Shown here: positions 45,723 through 57,092 of the stretch, one piece after another | How the letters are laid out: each line of letters begins with the position of its first letter | How positions within the stretch are numbered: position 1 is the stretch's first letter | Source: Ectobius pallidus | Taxonomy: Eukaryota > Arthropoda > Insecta > Blattodea > Ectobiidae | Length of the DNA: 64,000 bases | Direction: 5' to 3' | Assembly (NCBI GenBank): GCA_964059195.1 | Contig: CAXKWD010000006.1 | Coordinates: forward strand, 133,926,539-133,990,538 | The notes under the pieces: model-generated | Told to the model about the DNA's origin: nothing | Database searches by the model: none | The model's input: the letters and a program-made list of their open reading frames with translations, nothing else | Position numbers and translations under genes: made by a program

Positions 45723-47917
45723 TATTGACTATTAAAATTTTGTAGGAAGATAGCAGCTCTAGTAGGCTACTTATAAGCATTTTTAAAAATTCATCCTACT
45801 GTAAAATTGTCTTACGTTTATGAAATTTTATCATAGAAAGTCCAGAATCAAGTTTTCCAACATGTCCTTGGACTCAAACGTTCAGAATCAACATAAGCTT
45901 ATTTCTATTGACAAGTAGGTTTATTGCCATTTAAATTCTAGAGTTTGATTTCATTTCTTGGAGTTAGCCTATATTTGCAAAGTCTCTATATAATCTAGAT
46001 GCACCTAGAAGAATATTTGAATAGTATATCAGAGCATTAATTTACTTCTGATTGTTTTAATTTCCATCTTATATTTTATTTGTGGTACCAAAGGGAAAAG
46101 AAATTGTTTACTGCTTTGATGTTTGGAAAGATGGAGCTTATCTCTCTCCTGAGGAAAGGAAGATTTCGTGTGAAACATTAATCTAAGTAAATGTTCATTA
46201 ACGTTAAGAGCCCGTAACCGCCGCCGCTTTCAACACCCGCCCCCAAGTGAACGGTTTGGTTGGCTTTAAAGCGGCCACAAATTTCATAGCATTATATTAA
46301 AATGGGTATAAGAGAAGCATAAGAAAATCGTAAACCAAAACCTGTTTCAGTAGCATTTATAATTCCACAATGATATTTAATCCTACTTAATCCTGAGAAT
46401 ACTAGGCCATATTTAGCCTATATATTAAACCTTACGAAATATTCATTTAAATCCTTTTGAAAAATCGGCTATCTATCAGTATATTTTGTTTAGATAATAC
46501 ACTTCTCGACTCTCTGTTAAGAAATTCCAGGTAATGCCGTTTAAGTGTTTGCGTAAATGCTACAGTTCCATACGTCTGTATATATACAAACCTTTAATAA
46601 GAACTCCTGCGAGACAAAATCCCAACATATCGGTAACGTTTACACGCCTAAATAACAGTTCACATACGTTGTTAAATAACAGTAACAGCCACCAACCAGT
46701 GTTTTCCCACTTAAAATTTATATATGTATATCTAAACTGATATCACCAGTTACATTATACAATACCTTACGCTATAATATATTTAAATAATTGATGTATT
46801 CTCCAATGCGATGATGATATGGATTTGAAGAAATTGCAGAAATCGTAAATTTGTCAAAAATTGTGGGTGATATAGCCTACAAAAGTTTTATAATGAAATG
46901 TATTTAAAATATGCCTATATGTAGGCCTTCGGAAAATGTGCGATTTCATACTATTTTCAGAATTAATTAAACTATTGCAGTTACAAGTAATAATTATCGT
47001 TACAAAATTGTAGCCACGTTTCGTGCACTGAAATGCCGCTTTCGTGATAATTTCCCCTAAAGTCAACATTTCTGAATGATTGTTTTTCCTGTTTATTTGG
47101 TAATATGACTTAAACAACACCACCTACATCCACCGACTTAACATAATATTTTTAGACCTATAATGTTTTTTTTTTTTTATAAAAGAGTAAAAAAAATGAC
47201 TTCTCATGGATTTTTTCAAGTACTTATAGTGTATATATTTCAAATATCGTAAATGATGTTCATATGATATTAAGAAAGACAGAAGAAAGAATCACTCAGA
47301 AATATTAATTTTTGTTTAAATTAAAATATAAACGTAATTTCAGTGCATGAAACAAGGCTGGCATTTTGTATCGATGATTACTCATAACTATAATTGTTTC
47401 ATTAATTCTGAAAACAGTATGCTATTGCAGAAGTAGTCAATAGAGAGCACGTCAGATTACAAGATTACAGAACAATTCATTCCTGAGAAGAAAAGTAATG
47501 AATTTCTCCTATTCCTTGGTAGCGAAACCTGTATGTCTCCCCTTAGATAGTGGTATCAAGTAGCCTACTTCACTGCAGTTACATTGCAGTTTGAAATGTA
47601 TACTGTACGTCTATTTCTTCAAAGATATGTAATGGCAGATTAATATGTTTGTGGAATTTAACACTTAGGCCTAAAGCTAGGAAATCGGTACCTACTATCC
47701 TCGTTGAAGCAGTTCCATAGTATAGGCCCATCTATTACAGTTTTTTATTTACTCTTGAGAGATATCAGTATTAGAAATCTGCAATGGTGTCAGTAGTGCA
47801 TTGCTTTCTCTTCTTAATTAAGTTATCAGATAAGACTCCACAACGTCTTCCGATAAATATACACATATATACCTTTTTATCTTTTATGTTTCCTCATTTC
47901 TTTTTATATGTTTTCAG
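45723..47917. other. Unassigned DNA
   Basis: AT-rich spacer. A GC-rich block at 46210-46275 contains CCGCCGCTTT and AAAGCGGCC words, which are partly inverted. No gene is recognised before the candidate exon at 47918. Confidence 0.35.
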
Positions 47918-47953
47918 AGAATAAACGCAGAACCCAGTCCTTGAGGGAACAAG
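47918..47953 (+). CDS. Candidate 36-nt internal exon of an unknown gene
   Basis: A strong pyrimidine tract and acceptor (TTTTTATATGTTTTCAG at 47901-47917) and a consensus donor (AAG then GTAAGT at 47954) bracket 36 nt. Of the three frames only one is open: after two bases that finish a codon it reads NKRRTQSLREQ, with one base left over. The length is a multiple of three, so a cassette exon would preserve the frame. I do not recognise the peptide. No neighbouring exon is visible. It is either a micro-exon of a gene with long introns or a chance pairing of good splice sites. Confidence 0.4.
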
Positions 47954-48844
47954 GTAAGTTGTATTTTCCTTATTTCGTTTCGCATTGTCTCTTCTAATTT
48001 GTCCTTAGTTTCATGGCAATTGTCCTTGTTAAGTCATTTTGCTGTCCATTTGATCCCTTTACTAAGTGAGAAGACCAGAAATAATTGTATTAGTACCAAC
48101 CTTCTCCCCAACTCCCCCGCACATCACACTAAGTTAGTGCGGTGAAACAGCCTTCTCTTGTCAGATGAAATTCCACTAACTCAAATTCATCTCTGTCCGT
48201 ACCCTATAAAGCTGGTGGAAAGACGACAGCTACTTCTCATCATCATGAAAAACATTACGTCAACAGATATGTTACGATCTTCATATTTCGTCGCCTCTGT
48301 CGTATCATCATAACTTCAGTCCTCTTTCAAGGCCACTTATTTCCAAGATATTAAGTGGTTTAATCTAGTATCCCTTGATTAGGATTATCAATTTCCTCGT
48401 AACATTGAATTTAGATGAAGAAGATAATTATAATTCATTTTTCTGCTCAACTTGAAAATTACTTTACCGCCATGTCAAGCTGGGTTGCACCGATCAAGTG
48501 CACAATGCCGCAAACATCACAAAAATGACTGCGTGCCAACTGAACTTAGCGGATGGCAGAGTAGTCTATGTAATAGTAGTTTAGTAGTAGTTTACCATAT
48601 GTTAACACAGGAATACCAACAAAATCAGTGTTAGTAGGAGTTTAAGATAGGAAATTATTAGAAACACAGTCCTCGGGCTTCATAGTATAACAAGAAAAAT
48701 TAATATTGCAATATAAACGTCTTAAATTTTAAACATGCTACATTTTTGAAACCTTATACTTTATTAATACTATACATCTGAATATTTTACATGTACATAT
48801 TTGCTATAAGTATAAAATTAATATATGGAGTAAATATGACTAAA
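47954..48844. other. Unassigned DNA
   Basis: If the candidate exon is real, this is intron. No coding sequence or repeat is recognised. Confidence 0.35.
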
Positions 48845-48858
48845 TATATAAAGTTTGT

Positions 48859-49176
48859 GTCCGCTGGCGTGGTCTTGTGGTTAGCGTTGCTGACTACAGA
48901 TCCGTCGGCCCGGGTTCGATTCCCGGTACCTCCTCGGATTTTTCTGAGGTAGGGAGGTCTGGTAGGGGTGCACTCAGCCTCGTGATTCCAAACTGAGGAG
49001 CTACTTGATAGAGAAGTAGCGGCTCCGGTCCAGAAAACCACCATTAACAGCCGTGGGTGTCGGCATGCTGACCACATGCCCCCCAATCCTGCCATCTGCC
49101 TACGGGAGATGATGCAGCGGCCGGGTGGTAGGCCAAGTCCTTCCGGGGATGTAGCGCCACGGAGTTTAGTTTAGTT
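48859..49176 (+). mobile_element. tRNA-derived SINE, family A, full-length copy
   Basis: A 318-bp SINE with A-box-like tggcgtggtcttgtgg and B-box GGTTCGATTCC (48913-48923), and a (TTTAG)-type tail at 49162-49176. It is flanked by a perfect 14-bp duplication tatataaagtttgt (48845-48858, 49177-49190). This is the best-preserved copy of the family in the window. Others are at 45415-45722 and 24489-24633, with worn ones in 18484-19262. The tail type indicates the LINE partner that copies it. Confidence 0.95.
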
Positions 49177-49190
49177 TATATAAAGTTTGT

Positions 49191-49495
49191 AGCAATCAAG
49201 GGGCGTAGCGTTATAAATGGTATGCGTTTCTGCAGGACAATATCTTATAATAGGCTAATGTTAATTAAAAGTTTTAGTAAAATTTTAAATGTATTCGTAA
49301 AAAATAAGTTACATGATAATATTACTTGCGGAGACCCCCATTTTTTGTAGTTTTCTTTTAAACTTCATAGAACTAAAGCCACCTGTTTTGTTTAAGTTTT
49401 ATATTTATTCAGTTGTTTAAAGTTAATTGCCCTATTCCCAATGTAGTAAGCTTTATTTTTAGCTTAAACAAACCATAATAATAAATATTATAGTG
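49191..49495. other. Unassigned DNA
   Basis: Short AT-rich spacer between the SINE and the next MITE; nothing is recognised. Confidence 0.4.
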
Positions 49496-49760
49496 CTTTC
49501 ACATTCACCAGAGGTTTCAAGGCCACAACTTCTCACGTCTAATATGCCCCCACTGCAGTGCACTGATCAGCAGTCAACTGTATTCCCCTTTGCGCAGAGG
49601 AGCTGCGCTGTCGCACACACTCATACGACACCAAGGGGGAACTACCTACTGGCTTGTCATGTGACTGGCATTGGAGGGGTATGATGTCGTATGAGCACGG
49701 TAAGTGGGAGTATCATAGGCTTGCTACGTTTGGCCTTGAAACCTCTGGCGAATGTGAAAG
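49496..49760. mobile_element. MITE with about 30-bp inverted ends upstream of the THAP exon
   Basis: Left end CTTTCACATTCACCAGAGG continuing to ggcca, and right end the inverse with one mismatch. The interior (265 bp in total) also contains internally paired words such as CATACGACACC/atgtcgtatg. No target duplication is obvious. It lies about 200 bp upstream of the THAP start codon, within its likely promoter region. Confidence 0.75.
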
Positions 49761-49794
49761 GACCACAGATATATAGGGATAGATCGGCAATGGT

Positions 49795-49963
49795 GTATGC
49801 TGTACTATTGGCGGCAGTGAAGCCACGTTGATGAGCGGACCGCCATATTACTACACTGTAGCAGCTGATCGAGTACAAGCCACAAGAGCGTTACAGCGAT
49901 GTGAATTTTAGCATTTTAGCTAATAATGTAATTGGACTGAGGAGTATAAATACTTTGTCTAAA
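49795..49963 (+). promoter_or_regulatory. Likely promoter and leader of the THAP-domain gene
   Basis: Features before the ATG include an inverted CCAAT (ctattggcgg, near 49806), a YY1-like CCGCCATATT (near 49840) and a CpG-richer stretch than the flanks. The placement directly upstream of a first coding exon supports a promoter role. The transcription start cannot be fixed. Confidence 0.4.
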
Positions 49964-50049
49964 ATGGTGAATACCTGTGTGGTATTCGGGTGTAATTTTT
50001 CATACTACGACAAAAAGAAACAAGGAAAGGAACACGTTTCAATACATTC
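49964..50049 (+). CDS. First coding exon of a THAP zinc-finger protein gene
   Basis: The exon starts ATG in the context AAA-ATG and encodes MVNTCVVFGCNFSYYDKKKQ followed by GKEHVSIH, then two bases, and a consensus donor GTAAGT (50050-50055). The start MV--C-x4-C and the S-I/F-H near the end are the N-terminal half of the C2CH THAP DNA-binding domain: Cys5 and Cys10 are the first two zinc ligands. As I recall it, human THAP1 exon 1 ends at the same place (just after SFH) and in the same phase. The product would be a nuclear DNA-binding protein. The rest of the domain (C-x2-H, AVPTIF) must lie in downstream exons that I could not find before the end of the window, so the paralogue cannot be named. 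Confidence 0.8.
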
Positions 50050-50499
50050 GTAAGTAGGCCTTTCATTATTATTGTTAGCCATTTCATGCATTATACATGC
50101 TTTAGTTTCTATGAATGTATTATATGGTTGTAAATAACCATAACCTAATATTGTTAACTATTTCATACACTGTAAATAGTCATATATTACTTTAGCATTT
50201 AGAAATTGCAAATAAACTTAACCTCAATTTATGCGTATTTTTTGCATTGTAAATAATATTATGCTTTAGTTACTAGGAATGTTTTATATTTTTATAAATA
50301 ACTGTAAGCATACATTGATAGCTATTTCTTGTATTATTCATAGGCCTACTTCCTTAAGAATTTAAGAATGTGTTATAACATTTGTAAGTAACTATTAACA
50401 TATAAGCCATCTTATGCACTATAATATTAATATTCATATGTTATGCTTTAATTTATGTTTGTAAATAACTATAACCTTAATATACCTCTTGGTACAGTA
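50050..50499. other. Probable first intron of the THAP gene
   Basis: AT-rich, with repeated words such as cattgtaaataa and gtaaataactataacc. No second exon with THAP motifs was seen here or further downstream. Confidence 0.4.
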
Positions 50500-51035
50500 A
50501 GGTTAAACTTTTGGATATTAAATTTTAAATTTTGGATTTTTTATTTTAGATCTCTGTGAATTGTTTATTTTTTATTTTTAAAATTTTGGACTTTAGGATT
50601 TTTTATTTTTTGAATTTTTAAAAAATTTTAGATTTTTTATTCTTTAAATTTTGGATATTTGGATTTTTTTACTTTAGATTATTTTTAAAAATTTGGATTT
50701 TCTAAATGTTGGGTCTTTGAATTTTGGAATTTTGAATTTTTGAATTTTATATTTTTAATTTCTTTTTATTTTTAATTTAGGATTTTTAGACTTAAAATTT
50801 TGGATTTTCAATTTTTTAATTTGAATTTTTTTATTTTTTAAATTTTGGAATTTTCGATTTTTTAAATTTTGGATAAGATTAATTATTGAGTTTTGTTTTC
50901 TGTGCAGTCCGTTCTGTCACACCAAACTAATTTCGCGACGATTTTGAGCATAACACCAATTTCCTGACGATTTTGTCCGTAACGCATGCTCTCGATTTAA
51001 TCCTTCCGCGGCTAAAGAAGTTTCACCTCAAAAAC
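50500..51035 (-). mobile_element. Element with AT-rich minisatellite core, copy 2
   Basis: Inverted relative to 36256-37157. It has degenerate AAATTTTGGATTTTTTA units (50505-50875), then the ctgtgcagtccg block, a cgacgattttg tandem pair and an end GAAGTTTCACCTC that matches the other copy's terminal GAAGTAAAACTTC. A third short piece may lie at about 59505-59560. It sits within the probable THAP intron. Confidence 0.65.
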
Positions 51036-51799
51036 CTAATTTTTAGCAAGTAATAGGAATCAATACTTGAGAAAAATAGCAAGAGGACGTGCTTTTTCAA
51101 TGTGGTTTCAGTGTGTTCACTAGTGGATACAAAATTTCCAATAGAAAATTGTGAAAATAGACTTTAATCTAAGTTCTCGTGATAGTTTCCCATTGAATTA
51201 CGTGTAGTTCAATGAGTGTCTTCAGGTGAGGCAAGATGGCGGCATAGCGCAAGGCTAGGCTTCACCGCCGTGACTCAGATTGCCGGGCTGTGGAAAGGAC
51301 TAATTGTTCAACTCTTCATGTTTAAAAAAGCTGCATTATATGTAGCCTATATACGTTCACCAGCAATGAAGTGGAAGTGAATAAACGACAGTGATAAAGT
51401 CGTAAGGGTGTTTCCAACCTAAAATTTAATTACCTATGAAAACTTATTTATAATATGTTTAATTAATTGATGTCTGTAGCAAATTTTCGAAGTAGTGGAG
51501 ACAATTAAAAAAAAAAAGAACCCTATTTATAGAAAGTGCATCGTATAAATAAATTTTAGTATGATCTAAGAAGGACAGAACATTTGCGTAAGTGGTCTAC
51601 TTCAAATGAAGGTTTATGGATCGTTGTTACATGCTACTAAGATCTAATGAAACATGGGTGAATCGTGAAAGGATTGCTCGTTCTGCGATAAGCCTACGTT
51701 ATTCCAGAGTTACAGTAATCAAACCTCCATATAAAGCAAATTTTTAAACCTTTCCATTTGTAGCATATTTTATCAGTAAGATTAAAAAGTAAATTTTAT
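51036..51799. other. Unassigned DNA
   Basis: A CpG-richer spot at 51225-51290 includes CAAGATGGCGGC, a YY1-type motif found at promoters, but no exon follows. No other features. Confidence 0.35.
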
Positions 51800-52440
51800 T
51801 AACAATGGAAGAATAAAAATAAAATCAGGCAAACTGATGTAACCAAGTGCCAGAATGCATTTGTTTATTCATTGTTGTAATCGATTTCCGAGTTAACCTC
51901 CAGATCGGGAAAATGTCTGTCCCTCTGTTTGTTTGTCTGTCTGTCCGTCCGTGTGTCTGCACGCGCAATAACTTAAATACGCTTTATCGGTTTTTCATGA
52001 AACTTGGTATACGCTTTTAAAACGTCCATGGGAAGAAGCCTATTGACATGGGACCATAGAGGTTAACCTGTACCGGAGTAGTGCCCAATTTAGTGCCTGT
52101 TTTATGGTAATATATTAGAAAGAATTTATCAAATGCAAATCAGTTCTCATGGCAGCATATTGTTTTACAGTGTTCATATACGGCTTTGGAAGTTGCAATA
52201 CAGGTAAGTTTGACAAATAACACTCTCCATACATTCCTTCACAAATGCTTATCAATCTTAAGACCTTTGTTTCTCCGTAAGCCCTGCTTAATGAATCGGT
52301 GTGGAGGTTAATTCGGAAATCGATTACAAAAATAACTTATTTTATGCATATTATAATTGCAATCATCACTGATTAAAGAAAACCATTCTGGCACATGCTT
52401 ACATCAGTTTACTTGATTTTATTTTTCCCATCTTGGTTGC
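51800..52440. mobile_element. Element with long (about 100-130 bp) inverted repeats
   Basis: The left arm (about 51805-51902) and the inverse of the right arm (about 52298-52430) share AATAAAATCA-G-AAACTGATGTAA, gtgccagaatg and gtaatcgatttccgagttaacctcca-type blocks. The interior contains a TCTGTCTGTCCGTCCGTG tract and one copy of a unit (about 51965-52090) that is triplicated at 60940-61400. No coding content or firm target duplication. Confidence 0.7.
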
Positions 52441-52977
52441 CGAGTAATCCGAACTGCCGGGATATCGAGTGCCGAGTCTATTAATTTTCAATCCAAAGCA
52501 TTACATCACCTAACTAGCGTTGTAAATGCATCTTAATTAATAACATTATTCTCGTCACACATGGTAGTGCATGCCAGTTTAACACCACTATTTTATACTT
52601 TGTAAGTTTATTTATAACTGCCTCTTACGTAATGTTCCATAGGGCACAGTAGGCCACGAACCGTATACAAATTAGTAGCAATAAAAGGGGTGACTTAATG
52701 TCTGAATACTCGGAATGTAGAGAGGGAATATTAAAATGGCGAAGATGCTAAGATGGCAGTCAAATAACTATACATTCGAGGTTATACTCAGAGGTTACCT
52801 AAAGACTGAGCTAATGAATTTATGTTCTGATAGCACTGTTCTGTACCTTGTTATAATTACTCCAATAAGTTTGCGTATATAGTAATACGAAATTATTCCA
52901 GGAATATTACTATTCTAGGATATAGATAGAAATCAAAACTGGCAGAATGATTTAATATTGATGCGACATTGCTGTAA

Positions 52978-53073
52978 ACGCTGATCAGCAGTTCTAGGAT
53001 TTCTATGTAAATACATATTTGTTTTTTTAGCCTACAAACATTCCTAGGATTGCTGATCAGCATTATATACTTT
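52978..53073. repeat. Short inverted repeat
   Basis: CGCTGATCAGCAGTTCTAGG and its near-inverse CCTAGGATTGCTGATCAGC flank about 55 bp. It could be a very small MITE or a hairpin. Confidence 0.6.
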
Positions 53074-53300
53074 TACAGAGTTATTCTATCCTACGTTTTG
53101 ATCAATGATTCTGTTCTGGAAGTGGATTGAAAAAGCCAGGCATCTTCCAAACGAAAAAAAATTAAGCTTATATAGAGTAATATTATGGTTGAAAATTTTG
53201 ACTCTTGCCGTAATTTAGGTGTCAACTACAAAGCTGTTTAACAACGAAGCTAATTCATTACACTAAAATAAAAGAACTTCCACATTCATCAAATTACTTC

Positions 53301-53306
53301 TTTATT
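53301..53306 (-). terminator. Poly(A) signal downstream of the repeat-array frame
   Basis: AATAAA on the minus strand, about 117 bases past the TAA-type stop of the long repeat frame (53423). It is correctly placed for a short 3' untranslated region if that frame is a terminal exon. Confidence 0.35.
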
Positions 53307-53422
53307 ATAAGGTCTACAATGTTGATAGAAACTTTACAAAAATTTGCAAACTGTTTGGTTAAAGGCCTTAGTTGTTGGAACCGTACATGAAAACTGAAGA
53401 TTTTTCTCAATATCATTTTTCT

Positions 53423-56400
53423 TCAATTCTTATAACCACTCCATCCTGCTCTATCCTGAGCTGCTTTCACCTTCGCTGCTCTATCATGAGCTGCTATCTC
53501 CTCCGCTGCTCTATTATGAGCACATATCTCCTCCGCTGCTCTATCATGAGCTGCTATCTCCTCCGCTGCTCTATCATGAGCTGCTATCTCCTCCGCTGCT
53601 CTATCATGAGCTGCTATCTCCTCCGCTGCTGTCAGATTAGCTGTTATCACCTCCGCTGCTCTATCATGAGCTGCTATCTCCTCCGCTGCCCTATTATGAG
53701 CTGCTATCTCCTCAGCTGCTCTATCATGAGCTGCTATCTCCTCCGCTGCTCTATCATGAGCTGCTATCTCCTCCGCTGCTCTATCATGAGCTGCTATCTC
53801 CTCCGCTGCTCTATCATGAGCTGCTATCTCCTCCGCTGCTCTATCATGAGCTGCTGTCTCCTCCGCTGCTGAAAGATGAGCTGTTATCACCTCCGCTGCT
53901 CTATCATGAGCTGCTATCTCCTCCGCTGCCCTATTATGAGCTGCTATCTCCTCCGCTGCTGTATCATGAGCTGCTATCTCCTCCGCTGCTCTATTATGAG
54001 CTGCTACCTCCTCCGCTTCTGTAAGATGAGCTGTTATCACCTCCGCTGCTCTATCATGAGCTACTATCTCCTCCGCTGCTGCATCATGAGCTGCTATCTC
54101 CTCCGCTTCTGTAAGATGAGCTGTTATCACCTCCGCTGCTCTATCATGAGCTGCTATCTCCTCCGCTGCTCTATCATGAGCTGCTATCTCCTCCGCTTCT
54201 GTAAGATGAGCTGTTATCACCTCCGCTGCTCTATCATGAGCTGCTATCTCCTCCGCTGCCCTATTATGAGCTGCTATCTCCTTTGCTGCTCTATTATGAG
54301 CTGCTATCTCCTCCGCTGCTGTATCATGAGCTGCTATCTCCTCCGCTGCTCTATCATGAGCTGCTATCCCCTCCGCTGCTGTAAGATGAGCTGTTATCGC
54401 CTCCGCTGCTCTATCATGAGCTGCTATCTCCTCCGCTGCCCTATTATGAGCTGCTATCTCCTCCGCTTCTGTAAGATGAGCTGTTATCACCTCCGCTGCT
54501 CTATCATGAGCTGCTATCTCCTCCGTTGCTGTAAAATAAGCTGTTATCAACTCCGCTGCTCTTTCATGAGCTGCTATATCCTCCGCTGCTCTATTATGAG
54601 CTGCTATCTCCTCCGCTTCGGTAAGATGAGCTGTTATCACCTCCGCTGCTCTATCGTGAGCTGCTATCTCCTCCGCTGCCCTATTATGAACTGCTATCTC
54701 CTCCGCTTCTGTAAGATGAGCTTTTATCACCTCCGCTGCTCTATCATGAGCTTCTACGTCCTCCGCTGCTGTAAGATGAGCTGTTATCACCTCCGCTGCT
54801 CTATCATGAGCTGCTATCTCCTCCGCTGCCCTATTATGAGCTGCTATCTCCTCCGCTTCTGTAAGATGAGCTGTTATCACCTCCGCTGCTCTATCATGAG
54901 CTGCTATCTCCTCCGCTTCTGTAAGATGAGCTGTTATCACCTCCGCTGCTCTATCATGAGCTGCTATCTCCTCCGCTGCCCTATTATGAGCTGCTATCTC
55001 CTTTGCTGCTCTATCATGAGATGCTATCTCCTCCGCTTCTGTAAGATGAGCTGTTATCACCTCCGCTGCTCTATCATGAGCTGCTATCTCCTCCGCTGCC
55101 CTATTATGAGCTGCTATCTCCTCCGCTGCTCTATTATGAGCTGCTATCTCCTCCGCTTCTGTAAGATGAGCTGTTATCACCTCCGCTGCTCTATCATGAG
55201 CTGCTATCTCCTCCGCTGCTGCATCATGAGCTGCTATCTCCTCCGCTTCTGTAAGATGAGCTGTTATCACCTCCGCTGCTCTATCATGAGCTGCTATCTC
55301 CTCCGCTGCTCTATCATGAGCTGCTATCTCCTCCGCTTCTGTAAGATGAGCTGTTATCACCTCCGCTGCTCTATCATGAGCTGCTATCTCCTCCGCTGCC
55401 CTATTATGAGCTGCTATCTCCTCCGCTGCCCTATTATGAGCTGCTATCTCCTCCGCTGCTGTATCATGAGCTGCTATCTCCTCCGCTGCTCTATCATGAG
55501 CTGCTATCCCCTCCGCTGCTGTAAGATGAGCTGTTATCACCTCCGCTGCTCTATCATGAGCTGCTATCTCCTCCGCTGCCCTATTATGAGCTGCTATCTC
55601 CTCCGCTTCTGTAAGATGAGCTGTTATCACCTCCGCTGCTCTATCATGAGCTGCTATCTCCTCCGCTGCTGTAAAATAAGCTGTTATCACCTCCGCTGCT
55701 CTTTCATGAGCTGCTATCTCCTCCGCTGCTCTATCATGAGCTGCTATCTCCTCCGCTTCTGTAAGATGAGCTGTTATCACCTCCGCTGCTCTATCATGAG
55801 CTGCTATCTCCTCCGCTGCCCTATTATGAGCTGCTCTCTCCTCCGCTTCTGAAAGATGAGCTTTTATCACCACCGCTGCTCTATCATGAGCTGCTATGTC
55901 CTCCGCTGCTGTAAGATGAGCTGTTATCACCTCCGCTGCTCTATCATGAGCTGCTATCTCCTCCGCTGCCCTATTATGAGCTGCTATCTCCTCCGCTGCT
56001 GTAAGATGAGCTGTTATCACCTCCGCTGCTCTATCATGAGCTGCTATCTCCTCCGCTGCCCTATTATGAGCTGCTATCTCCTCCGCTGCTGTACCATGAG
56101 CTGCTATCTCCTCCGCTGCTGTATCATGAGCTGCTATCTCCTCCGCTGCTCTATTATGAGCTGCTATCTCCTCCGCTTCTGTAAGATGAGCTGTTTTCAC
56201 CTCCGCTGCTCTATCATGAGCTGCTATCTCCTCCGCTGCCCTATTATGAGCTGCTATTTCCTCCGCTGCTGTATCATGAGCTGCTATCTCCTCCGCTGCT
56301 CTATCATGAGCTGCTATCTCCTCCGCTGCTGTAAGATGAGCTGTTATCACCTCCGCTGCTCTATCATGAGTTGCTATCTCCTCCGCCTCTGTAAGATGAG

Positions 56401-57092
56401 CTGTTATCACCTCCGCTGCTCTATTATGAGCTACTATCTCCTCCGCTGCTCTGTTATGAGCTGCTATCTCCTCCGCTGCTCTATTATGAGCTGCTATCTC
56501 CTCCGCTGCTCGATCATGAGCTGCTATCTCCTCCGCTGCTCTATTATGAGCTGCTATCTCCTCCGCTGCTCTATTATGAGCTGCTATCTCCTCCGCTGCT
56601 GTATCATGCGCTGCTATCTCCTCCGCTGCTCTATTATGAGCTGCTATCTCCTCCGCTTCTGTAAGATGAGCTGTTATCACCTCCACTGCTCTATCATGAG
56701 CTGCTATCTCCTCCGCTTCTGTAAGATGAGCTGTTATCACCTCCGCTGCTCTATTATGAGCTGCTATCTCCTCCGCTGCTCTGTTATGAGCTGCTATCTC
56801 CTCCGCTGCTCTATTATGAGCTGCTATCTCCTCCGCTGCTCGATCATGAGCTGCTATCTCCTTCGCTGCTCTATTATGAGCTGCTATCTCCTCCGCTTCT
56901 CTATCATGAGCTGCTATCTCCTCCGCTGCTCTATCATGAGCTGCTATCTCCTCCGCTTCTGTAAGATGAGCTGTTATCACCTCCGCTGCTCTATCATGAG
57001 CTGCTATCTCCTCCGCTGCTCTATCATGAGCTGCTATCTCCTCCGCTGCTCTATCATGAGCTGCTATCTCCTCCGCTGCTGTATCATGAGCT
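53423..57092 (-). CDS. Candidate terminal exon encoding an alanine/glutamate-rich decapeptide-repeat protein
   Basis: One uninterrupted minus-strand frame of over 1200 codons, made of about 121 ten-residue repeats. The main unit is AEEIAAHDRA, with variants AEEIAAHNRA, AEEIAAHDTA and a linked variant AEVITAHLTE. The sequence is alanine-, glutamate- and histidine-rich and likely helical, with no signal peptide, membrane segment or known domain. It contains no in-frame ATG: the first codons before the array begin with TTG. A splice acceptor-like AACCCAAATTTCAG lies exactly at the array's upstream edge (about 57092), so an upstream exon would have to supply the start. The non-repeat C-terminus is DRAGWSGYKN, then stop, then AATAAA at 53301. 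Because 30 is a multiple of 3, an open frame can also arise by chance in such an array, so coding is uncertain. Confidence 0.4.
53447..57092. repeat. 30-bp tandem array, about 121 units
   Basis: Plus-strand unit: CTGCTATCTCCTCCGCTGCT then CTATCATGAG. Variants are C/T at cat/tat (D/N in the minus frame), ctgccctattatgag, gctgtatcatgag, and a class in which cttctgtaagatgag is always followed by ctgttatcac. The linked changes span two nominal units, so the natural unit boundary is offset, and higher-order 60- to 120-bp patterns recur (for example around 54120-54240 and 55260-55380). No unit is missing or out of register over 3.6 kb. The plus frame (SCYLLRCSIM) is broken by TGA at 53870 and 55850; the minus frame is unbroken. 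Confidence 0.98.

Noticed and set aside
48787..49095. 102-codon minus-strand ORF
   Set aside because: It lies inside a full-length SINE and is antisense to it.
53447..57092. CRISPR-like array because the repeat is 30 bp
   Set aside because: There are no unique spacers between repeats; the units are directly contiguous. The genome is also eukaryotic.
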